Positions 1-10,198 are shown, counted from the first letter of the stretch. The stretch: 64,000 bases of DNA from Paenibacillus donghaensis (GCF_002192415.1 NZ_CP021780.1:7502001-7566000); one strand, 5' to 3'. Notes: generated from the letters alone by a model not told the origin. Made by a program: numbers and translations.

Positions 1-63
1 TATGAAGGCAAAGATCATAAACACGAGGTTTGGGAACCTGCAGGAGCGGCCTCTGGCAAATAA
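1..63 (+). CDS. 3' end of an unidentified gene (partial)
   Basis: The first reading frame is open from the window edge to a TAA at 61-63 and encodes about 20 hydrophilic residues rich in Lys, His and Gly. An intrinsic terminator follows about 45 bases later, as expected after a real gene. The fragment is too short to assign a family. The rest of the gene lies outside the window. Confidence 0.45.
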   Translation, partial: YEGKDHKHEVWEPAGAASGK

Positions 64-107
64 AGAGCGATGAATCTGGAAGCAGACAACCTTATTCAGA
101 AAAAGTC

Positions 108-142
108 AGCCGGGCCCATGGGGCCGCGGCCGGCTTTTTTTT
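108..142 (+). terminator. intrinsic terminator
   Basis: AGCCGG at 108-113 pairs with CCGGCT at 130-135, with GGGCCC/GGGGCC pairing inside, followed by a run of eight T. It would end transcription of the partial gene at the window start. Confidence 0.75.
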
Positions 143-215
143 GGGCTGGACAGCCGACTCGTCTCTACTTGAACATACAGATGTTTCTAGCAGCTATAAC
201 TCTAGTGAAACATGA

Positions 216-285
216 TATAATAACTTAACATTTGATCTGATATCCCCGGGTGCGGCCATGAGCTTTGGCTTCCCGGGGATTTTTG
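216..285 (+). promoter_or_regulatory. candidate promoter and terminator-like hairpin ahead of the two-component operon
   Basis: A TATAAT at 216-221 is followed by a perfect 9-bp stem, ATCCCCGGG at 242-250 with CCCGGGGAT at 272-280, and four T. The response regulator start is only 48 bases further on. The hairpin could attenuate transcription started at the TATAAT, or end an upstream transcript. No convincing -35 box sits 17 bases before the TATAAT, so the promoter half is weak. Confidence 0.4.
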
Positions 286-332
286 GAAGGCAGGCCAGGA
301 GATAACGGATACATAAGGAGAGAGGAACAGGC

Positions 333-1007
333 ATGAGCATTACACTGTTATATGTAGAGGATGATCAGGACATTGGACAGGTGGTATCCGGTGATTTGCG
401 GGACCGGAATTATACTGTCCGCTGGCTGCAGAGCGGAGAACGAGCGCTGGAGGAGGCAGAGGGAGTGCAGCTGGTGATACTGGACGTGATGCTGCCGGGA
501 CTCGACGGATTTACGGTCGGGCAGCGGCTGAAGCGGGCTTATCCCCAGCTGCCTATTCTGATGCTCTCGGCAAGATCGTCCATTGATGACAAGCTGCAGG
601 GCTTGGAGTTTGCAGACGACTATTTGACGAAGCCCTTCCATCCGGATGAGCTGGCTGCGCGGATTGAAGTGCTGCTCAGACGGGCGGGAACGGGTGTTAC
701 ACAGGCGCTGGCGCTCAAGCATCTCATGGTCCATGAAGGGGATAACCGGATTATCAGGGTGGACACAGGGGAAGAGATTATGCTTACCGGCAAGCAGTTT
801 CAGATCTTCACGTATCTGCTGCGCCATCTCGGACAGATTATGACCAAAGAGCAGATCTACGAATCCGTCTGGGGTGAGGCTTATATGGAGGGAGACAAGA
901 CGCTGATGGTACATATCCGTTATTTGCGCGAGAAGCTGGAGCTTGATCCTGCGGTACCGGAGATTATTGAAACCGTCCGGGGCATCGGCTACCGGATCAG
1001 GGCATGA
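333..1007 (+). CDS. OmpR/PhoB-family response regulator
   Basis: This 224-residue protein has an N-terminal receiver domain (about residues 1-118) and a C-terminal winged-helix DNA-binding domain (about 128-223). Visible receiver residues are the acidic pair in YVEDDQD, the phospho-acceptor Asp in LVILDVMLPG and the Lys in YLTKPF. The C-terminal domain ends with the typical RGIGYRI. The stretch before ADDYLTKPF is one residue shorter than usual. An AGGAGAGAGG ribosome site lies upstream. The gene overlaps the histidine kinase by four bases, and an ABC exporter follows, so it probably controls that exporter in response to an envelope-acting compound. Confidence 0.93.
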   Translation: MSITLLYVEDDQDIGQVVSGDLRDRNYTVRWLQSGERALEEAEGVQLVILDVMLPGLDGFTVGQRLKRAYPQLPILMLSARSSIDDKLQGLEFADDYLTKPFHPDELAARIEVLLRRAGTGVTQALALKHLMVHEGDNRIIRVDTGEEIMLTGKQFQIFTYLLRHLGQIMTKEQIYESVWGEAYMEGDKTLMVHIRYLREKLELDPAVPEIIETVRGIGYRIRA

Positions 1008-2428
1008 GCAAGGGACGTTTGATGAGCAAGATAAGCAGTTCTCTCTTGTCCCGGTACGCCATTATTGTTATAGGAGCCTTGTTGTTTATCCCGGTGGTGT
1101 TTCCCTTAACGATGCTTGGCGCAATCCTGTTCGCCAATATGAACGACAAGGAGCAGGTCGCTGAAGTCACGCCTTATGATAATATATCGAGGCTGGAGAA
1201 GATATGGCATCTGGAAGCTCTGCAGCTGGAGGGAGCGGACGCTGATGAAATTGATCAACGGCTTATTGAACTAAGCGCCGAATACAGCCGGGCCAGCCTG
1301 TTCTGGGTAGATGAAGCGGGCACAACCCGCTTAACTGTCGGCAACGATTCGCCTGGCAGCAGTATGCCCATTCCCAGTCACTGGGATGCCGCTGAAGCGA
1401 TTTCTTTTATGAAAAGCAGTATGAATCGCGACCCATTGGCAATTATGGCCTTTATCGGAGACCGGGCTGATGCCGGGCAAGGGTTTATGGCGATGCAGAT
1501 TCCTTCAGCTATCCTCACATTAAACAGCCCTCGGAGTCTCAGCGCCTGGTATAGCATGGTGGTGGTGCTGCTGTTTTTTATCGGATTCGTTACGGTATCC
1601 TTATTGTTCTTCATTGGCATCCGCAAGCGCCTGCTGCGGCTGCAGACCGCAATGACCGTGGTTGAGCCGGGAGGAATCCCTGCGCCCATAGACAGAGGCA
1701 AGTCCGATGAGATCGGACGGCTGGAGGAAGCCTTCAATACGATGACAGTCAGACTGGAGAGCAGCAGACGTAGGGAAATAGAGGAGGAGGAGCTGCGCAA
1801 GCGTCTGGTGGCGAATCTGTCCCATGACCTGCGGACGCCGATGACTGTACTCCGCAGCCATATCCATGTCATTACCAAGGAGGAGCTTAGCGAGCAGGGC
1901 AGGGCTTCCCTGAAGCTGATGGATGAACGGATCGCCGACCTCAGTGTGCTGATCGAGAACCTCTTGTCATACAATCTGCTGAACAGCGGACGGATTACGC
2001 TGAAGCGGGAGCGGAAGGATGTGCTGCGGCTGCTGCGGGAGAGTGCAGCAGCCTGGTATCCTGTCTGGGAGAAGGAGGGCTTCGAAATCGATATTCGTCT
2101 CACGGCCGAGCCGCTGTACTGGCAGGTGGATGAAGTCTGGTTCCGCCGCATTCTTGACAACCTCTATCAGAATATCGTCCGTCACGCCGGCAGCGGTTTG
2201 TATGTGGGGCTATATACAGGAATCAGTTATGGACACCGGGCGGTGATTATCATGGACCGCGGCAAGGGCATTGGCAGCCATTCGGAGGCGAAGGGTGCCG
2301 GCCTGGGCTTGTCCATTGTCGATCTGCTGCTTAAGCAGATGGACCTGGACTGGAAGGTGGACAGCACCAAGCAGGGGACCTCGATTATTCTTTTTGACCC
2401 CCGGCCTGAGAATTTAAACAAAATTTAA
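1004..2428 (+). CDS. membrane sensor histidine kinase
   Basis: The 474-residue product has a transmembrane segment near residues 17-45, an extracytoplasmic region of about 135 residues, a second segment near 183-205, a HAMP-like linker and a kinase core. The H-box reads NLSHDLRTPMTVL, the N-box is LYQNIVRHA and the G-boxes are DRGKGIG and GAGLGLSI. It overlaps the regulator gene by ATGA, so the two are translationally coupled. A second ATG at 1022 is an alternative start. The partner ABC genes suggest a peptide-antibiotic or envelope-stress sensor. The ligand is unknown. The sensor region is larger than in BceS-type intramembrane kinases, so it may bind its signal directly. Confidence 0.9.
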   Translation: MSKGRLMSKISSSLLSRYAIIVIGALLFIPVVFPLTMLGAILFANMNDKEQVAEVTPYDNISRLEKIWHLEALQLEGADADEIDQRLIELSAEYSRASLFWVDEAGTTRLTVGNDSPGSSMPIPSHWDAAEAISFMKSSMNRDPLAIMAFIGDRADAGQGFMAMQIPSAILTLNSPRSLSAWYSMVVVLLFFIGFVTVSLLFFIGIRKRLLRLQTAMTVVEPGGIPAPIDRGKSDEIGRLEEAFNTMTVRLESSRRREIEEEELRKRLVANLSHDLRTPMTVLRSHIHVITKEELSEQGRASLKLMDERIADLSVLIENLLSYNLLNSGRITLKRERKDVLRLLRESAAAWYPVWEKEGFEIDIRLTAEPLYWQVDEVWFRRILDNLYQNIVRHAGSGLYVGLYTGISYGHRAVIIMDRGKGIGSHSEAKGAGLGLSIVDLLLKQMDLDWKVDSTKQGTSIILFDPRPENLNKI

Positions 2429-2487
2429 CCTTCGTGCTTGCCGTGTTTTAACCTTGGGGCGTTATGCTTGGTTACGAGGTGAAGGAC

Positions 2488-3402
2488 ATGAACGAAACAA
2501 CCATAATCAAAACATCCAATCTGGTAAAGAGATACCGTGGCCGGGCTGCGGTGGAGAACTTGAATCTGAATATCACCAAGGGAGAGATATACGGCTTTCT
2601 TGGCCCCAACGGTGCGGGCAAAACAACGACGATCCGCATGCTGCTTGGGCTGATTACCCCCACTTCCGGCAATATCGAGGTGTTCGGGCAGAATCTGCGG
2701 AAGAACAAGCTGCAGATTCTGCGCAAGGTAGGTTCGCTTGTCGAATCACCTTCCTATTATGGACATCTGAGCGCTGTGGATAATCTTGAAGTGATTCGCC
2801 GTATTCTGGACGCGCCCAAATCCAGAATCCCTGAGGTGCTGCGTATTGTTTCGCTTATGGGTGAAGAGAAACGGCCGGTGAAGGGCTTCTCCCTGGGGAT
2901 GAAGCAGCGGCTGGGCATCGCGGCTGCGCTGCTCGGCAATCCCGAATTGCTGATTCTGGATGAGCCGACGAACGGACTGGACCCCTCCGGTATTCAGGAG
3001 ATCCGCAGCCTGATTAAGAGCCTTCCGGGAGAACAGGGGATTACCGTTATGGTCTCCAGTCACCTGCTCAGTGAAATTGAGCAGATGGCCGGGACCGTGG
3101 GTATTATCCGCCAGGGCCAGATGGTCTATCAGGATTCGATCGTCAATCTGCAGCAGCAGGCTGCAGGAGAGATGAGGCTGGCGGTATCTGAACCGGAAGC
3201 GGCAATGTTCCTTGCGAACCGCCGGGGCTGCGAAGGGGTACTGCAGGATGGCAGACTGGTGGTGTCCAGAATGAGTGATGCCCGGGTGGCCCTGCTGGTC
3301 AAGGAACTGGTGGAGAATGGGCATGCCATCTACCGGGTGGAGGAACGCAGACAATCGCTGGAGGATTTCTTCCTGCAGGTGGTTGGGAGAGAGCAGTCAT
3401 GA
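2488..3402 (+). CDS. ABC transporter ATP-binding protein (BcrA/LanF type)
   Basis: This is the ATPase of a three-gene exporter. The Walker A box is GPNGAGKTTT, the signature is FSLGMKQRLG and the Walker B is LLILDEPTNGLD, followed by an H-loop in SSHLLSE. The C-terminal ~90 residues match the extension of bacitracin- and lantibiotic-resistance ATPases. An upstream in-frame ATG at 2464 has no ribosome site. The ATG at 2488 follows GAGGTGAAGG and is preferred (304 residues). It overlaps the next permease gene by four bases. It probably powers self-protection against a membrane-active peptide, by analogy with BcrA or NisF. The substrate cannot be read from the sequence. Confidence 0.88.
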   Translation: MNETTIIKTSNLVKRYRGRAAVENLNLNITKGEIYGFLGPNGAGKTTTIRMLLGLITPTSGNIEVFGQNLRKNKLQILRKVGSLVESPSYYGHLSAVDNLEVIRRILDAPKSRIPEVLRIVSLMGEEKRPVKGFSLGMKQRLGIAAALLGNPELLILDEPTNGLDPSGIQEIRSLIKSLPGEQGITVMVSSHLLSEIEQMAGTVGIIRQGQMVYQDSIVNLQQQAAGEMRLAVSEPEAAMFLANRRGCEGVLQDGRLVVSRMSDARVALLVKELVENGHAIYRVEERRQSLEDFFLQVVGREQS

Positions 3403-4115
3403 TGGGCCGGGTGCTGTCCAGCGACTGGCTGAAGATCCGTGGCAAAGGGCTGTGGTTCCTGGTCTTCCTGGGACCGATAGGACTCTTGGCGATGCAGGGG
3501 CTGAACTTCGGGATCCGCTATGATTACTTGACTGAGCAATATAAAGCTGATTTGTGGGGTGGACTTCTGGCTAATTTGGCTGACTTCGTGCCTGTAGCCC
3601 TCTGTCTTGGAGGGACGCTCATCTGCTCTATGCTGGCAAATGTGGAGCATGAGATGAATTCCTGGAAGCAGCTGCTCGCCTTGCCGGTCTCGCGGACCAT
3701 GGTATTCTTGTCCAAGCTGCTGCTCTGCCTGCTGCTTGTTGCTGTATCCTGCCTGCTGCTCTCAGCAGGAACGGTGGTTCTGGGAATGATTCTGGGCTTC
3801 CCGCTTGAAGAATTACCTTATGCGGATGTACTGCGGATCGGCTTCGGCTCTTATGCCGGAGCGCTGCCGGTGATCACGCTGCAGCTGTGGCTGTCCTTGT
3901 CCAGCCGCAACCAGACACTGCCGGTTTCACTGGGTATTACATTGTCCATAGGAAGCATGTTCGCCATGTTTATGTCAGAGTTCTTTCCGTTAAGCTGGCC
4001 TTCTCTGGCCTGGTCGGCTCCCAATCCGCTTACGTTCATAGGTGCGGGGCTGATGGCTGGTATATTGGTGCTGGTTCCCGGGGCCATTCATTTCGCCAGA
4101 AAGGATGTGGCTTAA
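3399..4115 (+). CDS. ABC-2 type permease, first subunit (LanE/MutE-like)
   Basis: The 238-residue product has about six hydrophobic segments and the compact layout of bacitracin or lantibiotic-immunity permeases. The motif NVEHEMNSWKQLLALPVSR after the second segment is typical of these families. It starts inside the ATPase stop codon (ATGA) and its end overlaps the second permease. The two permeases probably form a heterodimer with the ATPase to remove a peptide from the membrane. Assignment rests on membrane pattern, this motif and gene order. Confidence 0.8.
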   Translation: MMGRVLSSDWLKIRGKGLWFLVFLGPIGLLAMQGLNFGIRYDYLTEQYKADLWGGLLANLADFVPVALCLGGTLICSMLANVEHEMNSWKQLLALPVSRTMVFLSKLLLCLLLVAVSCLLLSAGTVVLGMILGFPLEELPYADVLRIGFGSYAGALPVITLQLWLSLSSRNQTLPVSLGITLSIGSMFAMFMSEFFPLSWPSLAWSAPNPLTFIGAGLMAGILVLVPGAIHFARKDVA

Positions 4116-4851
4116 GATGGGGTACTTCTGGAGAATGTTATCGGCGGAACGTCTTAAGATGTCGAAGTCTTACATCTGGCTGCTCGTTATCGGCAGTCCG
4201 TTGATTGCCGTGGTTCCCGGCTTGCTTAGTCAGGTAGATGGAGACATGGGCATGTGGGAGCTGCTGCAGAGCGTGATGTCCGTGATTCATTCCATGCTGT
4301 TCCTGCCTATACTGTCTGGTATATTTGCGGCTCTGGTCTGCCGCTATGAGCACCAGGACGGCGGCTGGAAGATGCTGCTTGCTCTTCCCGTTACCCGGGG
4401 AGCGGTGTATCTGTCTAAATTTGTGATTGTTATCGCGCTGCTGGCCGCTGTGCAGCTGGCCTTTCTGGGAGTGTTGCTTGGTGTAGGGTTCGCGCGCGAT
4501 GCTGGTCCGGTGCCATGGGGAGGCCTGCTGACCAGCGTCTTCGGCGGCTGGTTCGCCTGTCTGCCGCTGGCCGCACTGCAGCTGGCAGTCTCTCAGGGCT
4601 GGAGCAGCTTCGGCGCTCCACTGGCACTTAACGTCAGCTTAACGATTCCCAATATGCTAATTGCCAACTCTGCGACCTATGGCCCTTATTATCCCTGGGT
4701 GCAGCCTATGCTGGCCATGTCTCCTTACGGAGGGGAAGAGAGCTTCGGAGCCTTTAATCTGCCCATGGAGACCTTGATGATCGTCGTGCTGGGCAGCCTG
4801 GTTCTCTTCTTGGCAGCAGGACTGTTCTCCTTCCGGCGCAAGGCGGTTTAG
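4105..4851 (+). CDS. ABC-2 type permease, second subunit (LanG/MutG-like)
   Basis: This 248-residue membrane protein has six likely transmembrane segments and the motif YEHQDGGWKMLLALPVTRG, parallel to the E(M/H)(N/D)xWK motif of the preceding permease, so the two are paralogues. The first ATG at 4105 overlaps the upstream gene by 11 bases. An ATG at 4117, just after the upstream stop, is an equally good start. It is the last gene of the two-component/exporter operon and is followed by a hairpin with a T-tract. Confidence 0.8.
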   Translation: MWLKMGYFWRMLSAERLKMSKSYIWLLVIGSPLIAVVPGLLSQVDGDMGMWELLQSVMSVIHSMLFLPILSGIFAALVCRYEHQDGGWKMLLALPVTRGAVYLSKFVIVIALLAAVQLAFLGVLLGVGFARDAGPVPWGGLLTSVFGGWFACLPLAALQLAVSQGWSSFGAPLALNVSLTIPNMLIANSATYGPYYPWVQPMLAMSPYGGEESFGAFNLPMETLMIVVLGSLVLFLAAGLFSFRRKAV

Positions 4852-4886
4852 GCTTGGCTGATCGCTGGCTTGTTGCTGATAGTGGC

Positions 4887-4951
4887 GCTACGGAAGTGTC
4901 GCCTACTTCGGAACGCCTGACGCTGCCGCATGGACATCCGTAGCTGTTTTT
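4887..4951 (+). terminator. probable terminator of the two-component/exporter operon
   Basis: GCTACGGA at 4887-4894 can pair with TCCGTAGC at 4937-4944, directly followed by TGTTTTT. The loop is long and contains smaller stems. Confidence 0.5.
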
Positions 4952-5051
4952 CTTATAATGTTAGTTAAGATGAAGTTCACGTTCCACATTGATTATAAGT
5001 GAAATAGCGATAACAGCCGGACATCCGGCGTGTTATGGAGGAGGCGGGAGC

Positions 5052-5417
5052 TTGGAGCCAGCAGCCATTGAAGAATGTGATCAGACTTGTAAAGGTTCGG
5101 AGCTGGAAGCTGAATCTATTGCCCTGATCTTGCCGGAGCGGGAAATCACGGATAAGATGGCCGAGATGTTCAAGGCACTGGGAGATCCGACTCGGGTAAG
5201 GCTGATTTATGCGCTGTCCCAGCGGGAGCTGTGCGTGCATGATCTGTCGGTCATCCTGGACATGGGGCAGTCTGCCGTGTCCCATCAGCTCCGCTACCTG
5301 CGGAACCTGAGAATTGTGAAACGCCGCAAAGAAGGCAAGACGGTATATTATTCCCTGAATGATGCGCATGTCGAGCAGATCTTCCTGCAGACGCACGAGC
5401 ATATCCGTCATGAATAA
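5052..5417 (+). CDS. ArsR/SmtB-family metal-sensing repressor
   Basis: This winged-helix repressor has two candidate metal sites. Helix 3 carries ELCVHDL, and an N-terminal CDQTC pair could join it in a CadC-like site. The C-terminal helix carries D-x-H-x10-H-x2-H (DAH...HIRH), the zinc site of SmtB/CzrA. I chose the TTG at 5052, 121 codons, because GGAGGAGGCGGGAG sits just before it. The ATG at 4989 has no ribosome site. Such proteins release DNA on binding Zn, Cd or Pb. No efflux gene is adjacent, but a CDF transporter and a P1B-ATPase at 13.5-17.0 kb carry candidate operators for this family. Confidence 0.87.
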   Translation: MEPAAIEECDQTCKGSELEAESIALILPEREITDKMAEMFKALGDPTRVRLIYALSQRELCVHDLSVILDMGQSAVSHQLRYLRNLRIVKRRKEGKTVYYSLNDAHVEQIFLQTHEHIRHE

Positions 5418-5434
5418 CATAACTGTACACGATC

Positions 5435-5475
5435 AACAGCAAGCCCCCTTTGTAGAGGAGGCTTGCTGTTTTTTT
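5435..5475 (+). terminator. intrinsic terminator after the arsR-type gene
   Basis: An AACAGCAAGCC/GGCTTGCTGTT stem of 11 bp is followed by seven T. Confidence 0.9.
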
Positions 5476-5491
5476 GAAATTGCCAGCGTAA

Positions 5492-5662
5492 AAAAGCTTA
5501 TCTGAATCACAAATATTTCTTGAAAGGATTATTCCGTTTGAGGTATATTACCTGAAAGCACTCAATGCTTGGCTTGAAGCCTATCGGAAGATTTGGACTG
5601 AACGCTTCGACAATCTGGAAGACTACCTGCGACAACTGCAATCCAAAGAAGACGAACTATAA
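5492..5662 (+). pseudogene. 3' stump of a second ArsR-family regulator gene
   Basis: An open frame from after a TAA at 5489 to a TAA at 5660 has no recognisable start. Its last ~37 residues (YYLKALNAWLEAYRKIW onward) look like the C-terminal helix of the ArsR-type regulators that usually precede AHSA1-domain genes. The helix-turn-helix part is absent. The AHSA1-domain gene starts 18 bases later, which fits the usual pair with the regulator's 5' part deleted. Confidence 0.5.
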
Positions 5663-5680
5663 TTTCAGGAGGGATTTTGA

Positions 5681-6187
5681 ATGTCCAAAATGATTTCCAG
5701 AGTAGAAGGCCAAGAACTGATTCTTGAACGGGTGTTCGATGCACCGCGCGAGCTTGTATTCAAAGTCTTCTCCGAGGCCGAGCATCTGAAGCAGTGGTGG
5801 GGTCCCCGCGGCTGGACGGTCCCCGTCTGCAGCGTTGATCTTCGTCCGGGCGGCATTTGGCATTACTGTATGAAGTGTGTCGATGAGAAGCAGGGGGATT
5901 TCTTTGGAATGGAGTCCTGGGGCAAAGGGGTATACCATGAAATCATTGATGGGGAGAAAATCGTCTACACCGATTACTTCTCGGATGCCGAAGGCAACAC
6001 AGTGGAAGGCATGCCGTCCGCGCTGGTTACGATGCTCTTTGAAGAATACGACGGGAAAACGAAGCTGGTAAGCCGGTCGAAATATGACTCCGCCGAAGCA
6101 CTCAAAACGGTCATGGATATGGGGATGGAACAAGGGATTACCGAAACCTGGGACCGCCTTGAAGAGCATTTGCAGTCGGTTCAGTAA
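5681..6187 (+). CDS. SRPBCC (AHSA1-like) domain protein
   Basis: This 168-residue soluble protein has the AHSA1/START-like ligand-binding fold. The N-terminal strand (LERVFDAPRELVFKVFSEAE), HLKQWWGPRGWTVP and the closing helix WDRLEEHLQ are characteristic. CAGGAGGGA precedes the ATG. These single-domain proteins are common in Bacillales, usually paired with an ArsR regulator, and bind a small hydrophobic ligand. No enzyme activity can be claimed. Here the partner regulator appears to survive only as a stump. Confidence 0.85.
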   Translation: MSKMISRVEGQELILERVFDAPRELVFKVFSEAEHLKQWWGPRGWTVPVCSVDLRPGGIWHYCMKCVDEKQGDFFGMESWGKGVYHEIIDGEKIVYTDYFSDAEGNTVEGMPSALVTMLFEEYDGKTKLVSRSKYDSAEALKTVMDMGMEQGITETWDRLEEHLQSVQ

Positions 6188-6207
6188 TCAGATCATAAGA
6201 ACCATGG

Positions 6208-6251
6208 GGGCTGTCCCAAAAGCCATATACTGGCTGGGGCAGCCTCTTTTT
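6208..6251 (+). terminator. intrinsic terminator
   Basis: GGGCTGTCCC pairs with GGGGCAGCC around a short inner hairpin, followed by CTCTTTTT. It lies after the SRPBCC gene. Confidence 0.7.
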
Positions 6252-6298
6252 GTGCGGGTTTCTTTTGAATCCGTTTGGAAATAATGGGGGGAGGAGGC

Positions 6299-7015
6299 AT
6301 GAAAATGAACTATGTAGAAATTCTGATGAGGACAATTCTCGCGGTGGGGCTGCTGCTGCTCATTCCCCGAATCCTCGGAAAGCAGACCCTTTCCAATATG
6401 ACGTCTAACGATTTCGTGACCAGCATTACGCTGGGCTCCCTGGCGGCGAATCTGGCATTTAACATCAGCCTGAAATCCTCTTACCTTGTTCTCTCTCTGG
6501 TAGTGATCACAGCTACCTCTTTTGTACTCTCTCTGATCGCCCTCAAAAGCCGCAAAATGCGAAGCTGGATCTCCGGCTCCCCCACTGTTCTGATCGAAAA
6601 CGGCAAAATCCTGGAAGCCAACATGCGGAAGATCCACTATACGCTGGATTCACTGGACCAGGCGCTGAGGGAGAAGGAGATTTTTAATATCGAAGAGGTC
6701 GATTATGCTGTTCTTGAAGATAACGGTCAGCTCTCTGTTCTGAAGAAGGAAGCATACCAACTCGTAACCAAGCAAGATATGGGGCTTCTTCTGCATGCGC
6801 AGGCTTTCCCTGTGGAGCTGATTATGGACGGTAAGCTGGTGGAGAAGAATCTGAAGCTGCACGGACTGACCCGGGAGTGGTTGGAGAAGGAGCTAAAGCA
6901 CAAAGCGAAGGGGAAGACGCTGTCTGACGTATTCTATGCAGTGAGGGGCACGCAGCAGCAGCTAGTGTTTGATTTCTATGAGGATGGGATACAACAGCCG
7001 CTGGATCAGGAATGA
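6299..7015 (+). CDS. DUF421 membrane protein (YetF/YrbG-like)
   Basis: The product has about three N-terminal transmembrane segments (to about residue 80) and a cytoplasmic DUF421/YetF-type domain with the family motifs LGKQTLSNMTSNDFV, ITLGSLAA and SGSPTVLIENGKI. The ATG at 6299 is preferred over 6275 because GGGAGGAGG lies just before it (238 residues). In Bacillus the family includes YetF and proteins expressed in spores. The biochemical role is not established. It appears to be transcribed alone between two terminators. Confidence 0.85.
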   Translation: MKMNYVEILMRTILAVGLLLLIPRILGKQTLSNMTSNDFVTSITLGSLAANLAFNISLKSSYLVLSLVVITATSFVLSLIALKSRKMRSWISGSPTVLIENGKILEANMRKIHYTLDSLDQALREKEIFNIEEVDYAVLEDNGQLSVLKKEAYQLVTKQDMGLLLHAQAFPVELIMDGKLVEKNLKLHGLTREWLEKELKHKAKGKTLSDVFYAVRGTQQQLVFDFYEDGIQQPLDQE

Positions 7016-7026
7016 TCTCATTACTA

Positions 7027-7063
7027 AAAAGGCGGTGAAGGGGAGTCCCCTTACACCGCCTTC
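7027..7063 (+). terminator. intrinsic terminator
   Basis: GGCGGTG pairs with CACCGCC, with AAGGGGA/TCCCCTT inside, after the DUF421 gene. The A-rich left flank suggests it can also serve bglP from the minus strand. Confidence 0.75.
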
Positions 7064-7065
7064 CC

Positions 7066-9053
<1,988 letters not shown>

Positions 9054-9096
9054 TTATTAATTAAAAAAGTTAATTTTTGGATTGATTAGGCAATAA

Positions 9097-9158
9097 AAAA
9101 ACCCAAGTCGTAAGAATAGTTGAGTGTTTAACCCACTACTTCAAACGACCTAGGTTTT
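9097..9158 (-). terminator. LicT-controlled leader terminator of bglP
   Basis: On the minus strand, AACCTAGGTCGT and the downstream ACGACTTGGGTT form a long stem followed by seven T. Its 5' strand overlaps the RAT, so folding of the RAT prevents the terminator. Confidence 0.85.
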
Positions 9159-9181
9159 GCCTGCATAACCAGTAACAATCC
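9153..9181 (-). promoter_or_regulatory. RAT antiterminator site of bglP
   Basis: A 29-base minus-strand sequence starting GGATTGTTACTG and ending GCAGGCAAAACC matches the ribonucleic antiterminator recognised by LicT/SacY/BglG proteins. It differs from the licT copy at one base. Confidence 0.93.
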
Positions 9182-9212
9182 CAAATGGATGTTATTAAAT
9201 TTTATTGATTTC

Positions 9213-9241
9213 ATAATATAACGCTTTCATCGAGATGTCAA
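9213..9241 (-). promoter_or_regulatory. bglP promoter with overlapping cre-like site
   Basis: On the minus strand, TTGACA (9241-9236) and TATTAT (9218-9213) are 17 bases apart. Between them, TGAAAGCGTTATAT (9229-9216) matches 12 of 14 positions of the CcpA cre consensus, so glucose repression by blocking polymerase is likely. Confidence 0.7.
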
Positions 9242-9272
9242 CGGATTCATTAACTTTGTATGCATTTATTGC

Positions 9273-10103
9273 TCAGCGGTTTACGACACGCTCGATATGC
9301 ACGGTTAGATACAACATTTCTTCATTGGTCAGCTTGTGGCCATATTCCTTCTCCACATAGATGTTGATTTTCTCTGTGCAGGCCGCAGATTCCGGATGCT
9401 TCTCCTTAATCATCATGAACAGCGAATCGTAGTTATCCTCGTAATGGGTTCCCTTAAGTACACGCTGAGCAAAAAACTTCAGGTGGGTAATAAAGCGAAA
9501 ATAGCTCAGGGAGTCCTCATCGAATTCAGTCCGGAAATGATATTTGACGATGTTGATAATCCGCTGGATGAATCGTGTGATATCGATCGTCGTATTCATT
9601 TCCCCATTGATCTCGGCATTGATGATATGAATCGCAATAAAGGCAGCCTCGTCCTCGGGCAGTTCAACATTCAGCTTCTGTTTAATTTGCTCCAGCATTT
9701 TCAGGCCGATCTTGAACTCTTCCTTGTAGAGCTGTCTAGTTTCCCACAGTAGAGCATTCTTGATGATGATCCCCTTCTGATGCCGCTCCAGCGCAAAGTT
9801 AATATGATCGGTCAATGAGAGGTAGATGTTCTCATTCAGCAGTTTCCCAAGATTCTGCTTCGCATACTGAATGATCTCCTCCACAATGACAATCAGCTCG
9901 GTAGGGACCTCGCGCAGCAGCATCTTGAAGTTGTCGGAGGTCTGCTTATTCTTGAGCGCAAAGACTTTTTCAATCCTGCTCTCGTCTACCGGGTCACCCG
10001 GTTTTTTCTTAAATGCAATACCTCTTCCCATAATGACCAGCTCGGTCTTATCCTCCTGGTAGACGCTGATTACGTTGTTGTTAATGACCTTGGCTATTTT
10101 CAT
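9273..10103 (-). CDS. licT: LicT/BglG-family transcription antiterminator
   Basis: This 276-residue protein has an N-terminal CAT RNA-binding domain (about 1-60, MKIAKVINNNVISV with GRGIAFKKKPGD) and two PRD domains with regulatory His residues (for example LTDHINFALER, FIAIHIINAE, YLTVHIERV). In family members, BglP phosphorylates PRD1 when no substrate is present and HPr phosphorylates PRD2. The active dimer binds the RAT and blocks the leader terminator. Three candidate target leaders lie here, one upstream of each gene of the locus including its own, so it is probably autoregulated. Confidence 0.95.
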   Translation of the reverse strand: MKIAKVINNNVISVYQEDKTELVIMGRGIAFKKKPGDPVDESRIEKVFALKNKQTSDNFKMLLREVPTELIVIVEEIIQYAKQNLGKLLNENIYLSLTDHINFALERHQKGIIIKNALLWETRQLYKEEFKIGLKMLEQIKQKLNVELPEDEAAFIAIHIINAEINGEMNTTIDITRFIQRIINIVKYHFRTEFDEDSLSYFRFITHLKFFAQRVLKGTHYEDNYDSLFMMIKEKHPESAACTEKINIYVEKEYGHKLTNEEMLYLTVHIERVVNR

Positions 10104-10127
10104 CTAAACACCCCCATTCGTAATGAC

Positions 10128-10198
10128 AATAAAAAAAACCAAAGCGCGACAAACTCATACAGAGCCCCTGAGGCTCTGAGCTTTATCGTCTTAGGTTT
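10128..10198 (-). terminator. leader terminator of licT
   Basis: On the minus strand a long imperfect hairpin begins with AACCTAAG in the RAT tail, contains AGAGCC/GGCTCT at its tip, and ends with GCTTTGG and a run of T. Confidence 0.8.

Noticed and set aside
30..215. 61-codon frame at the window start
   Set aside because: It runs across an intrinsic terminator and shows no family. The frame ending at 63 is the better candidate.
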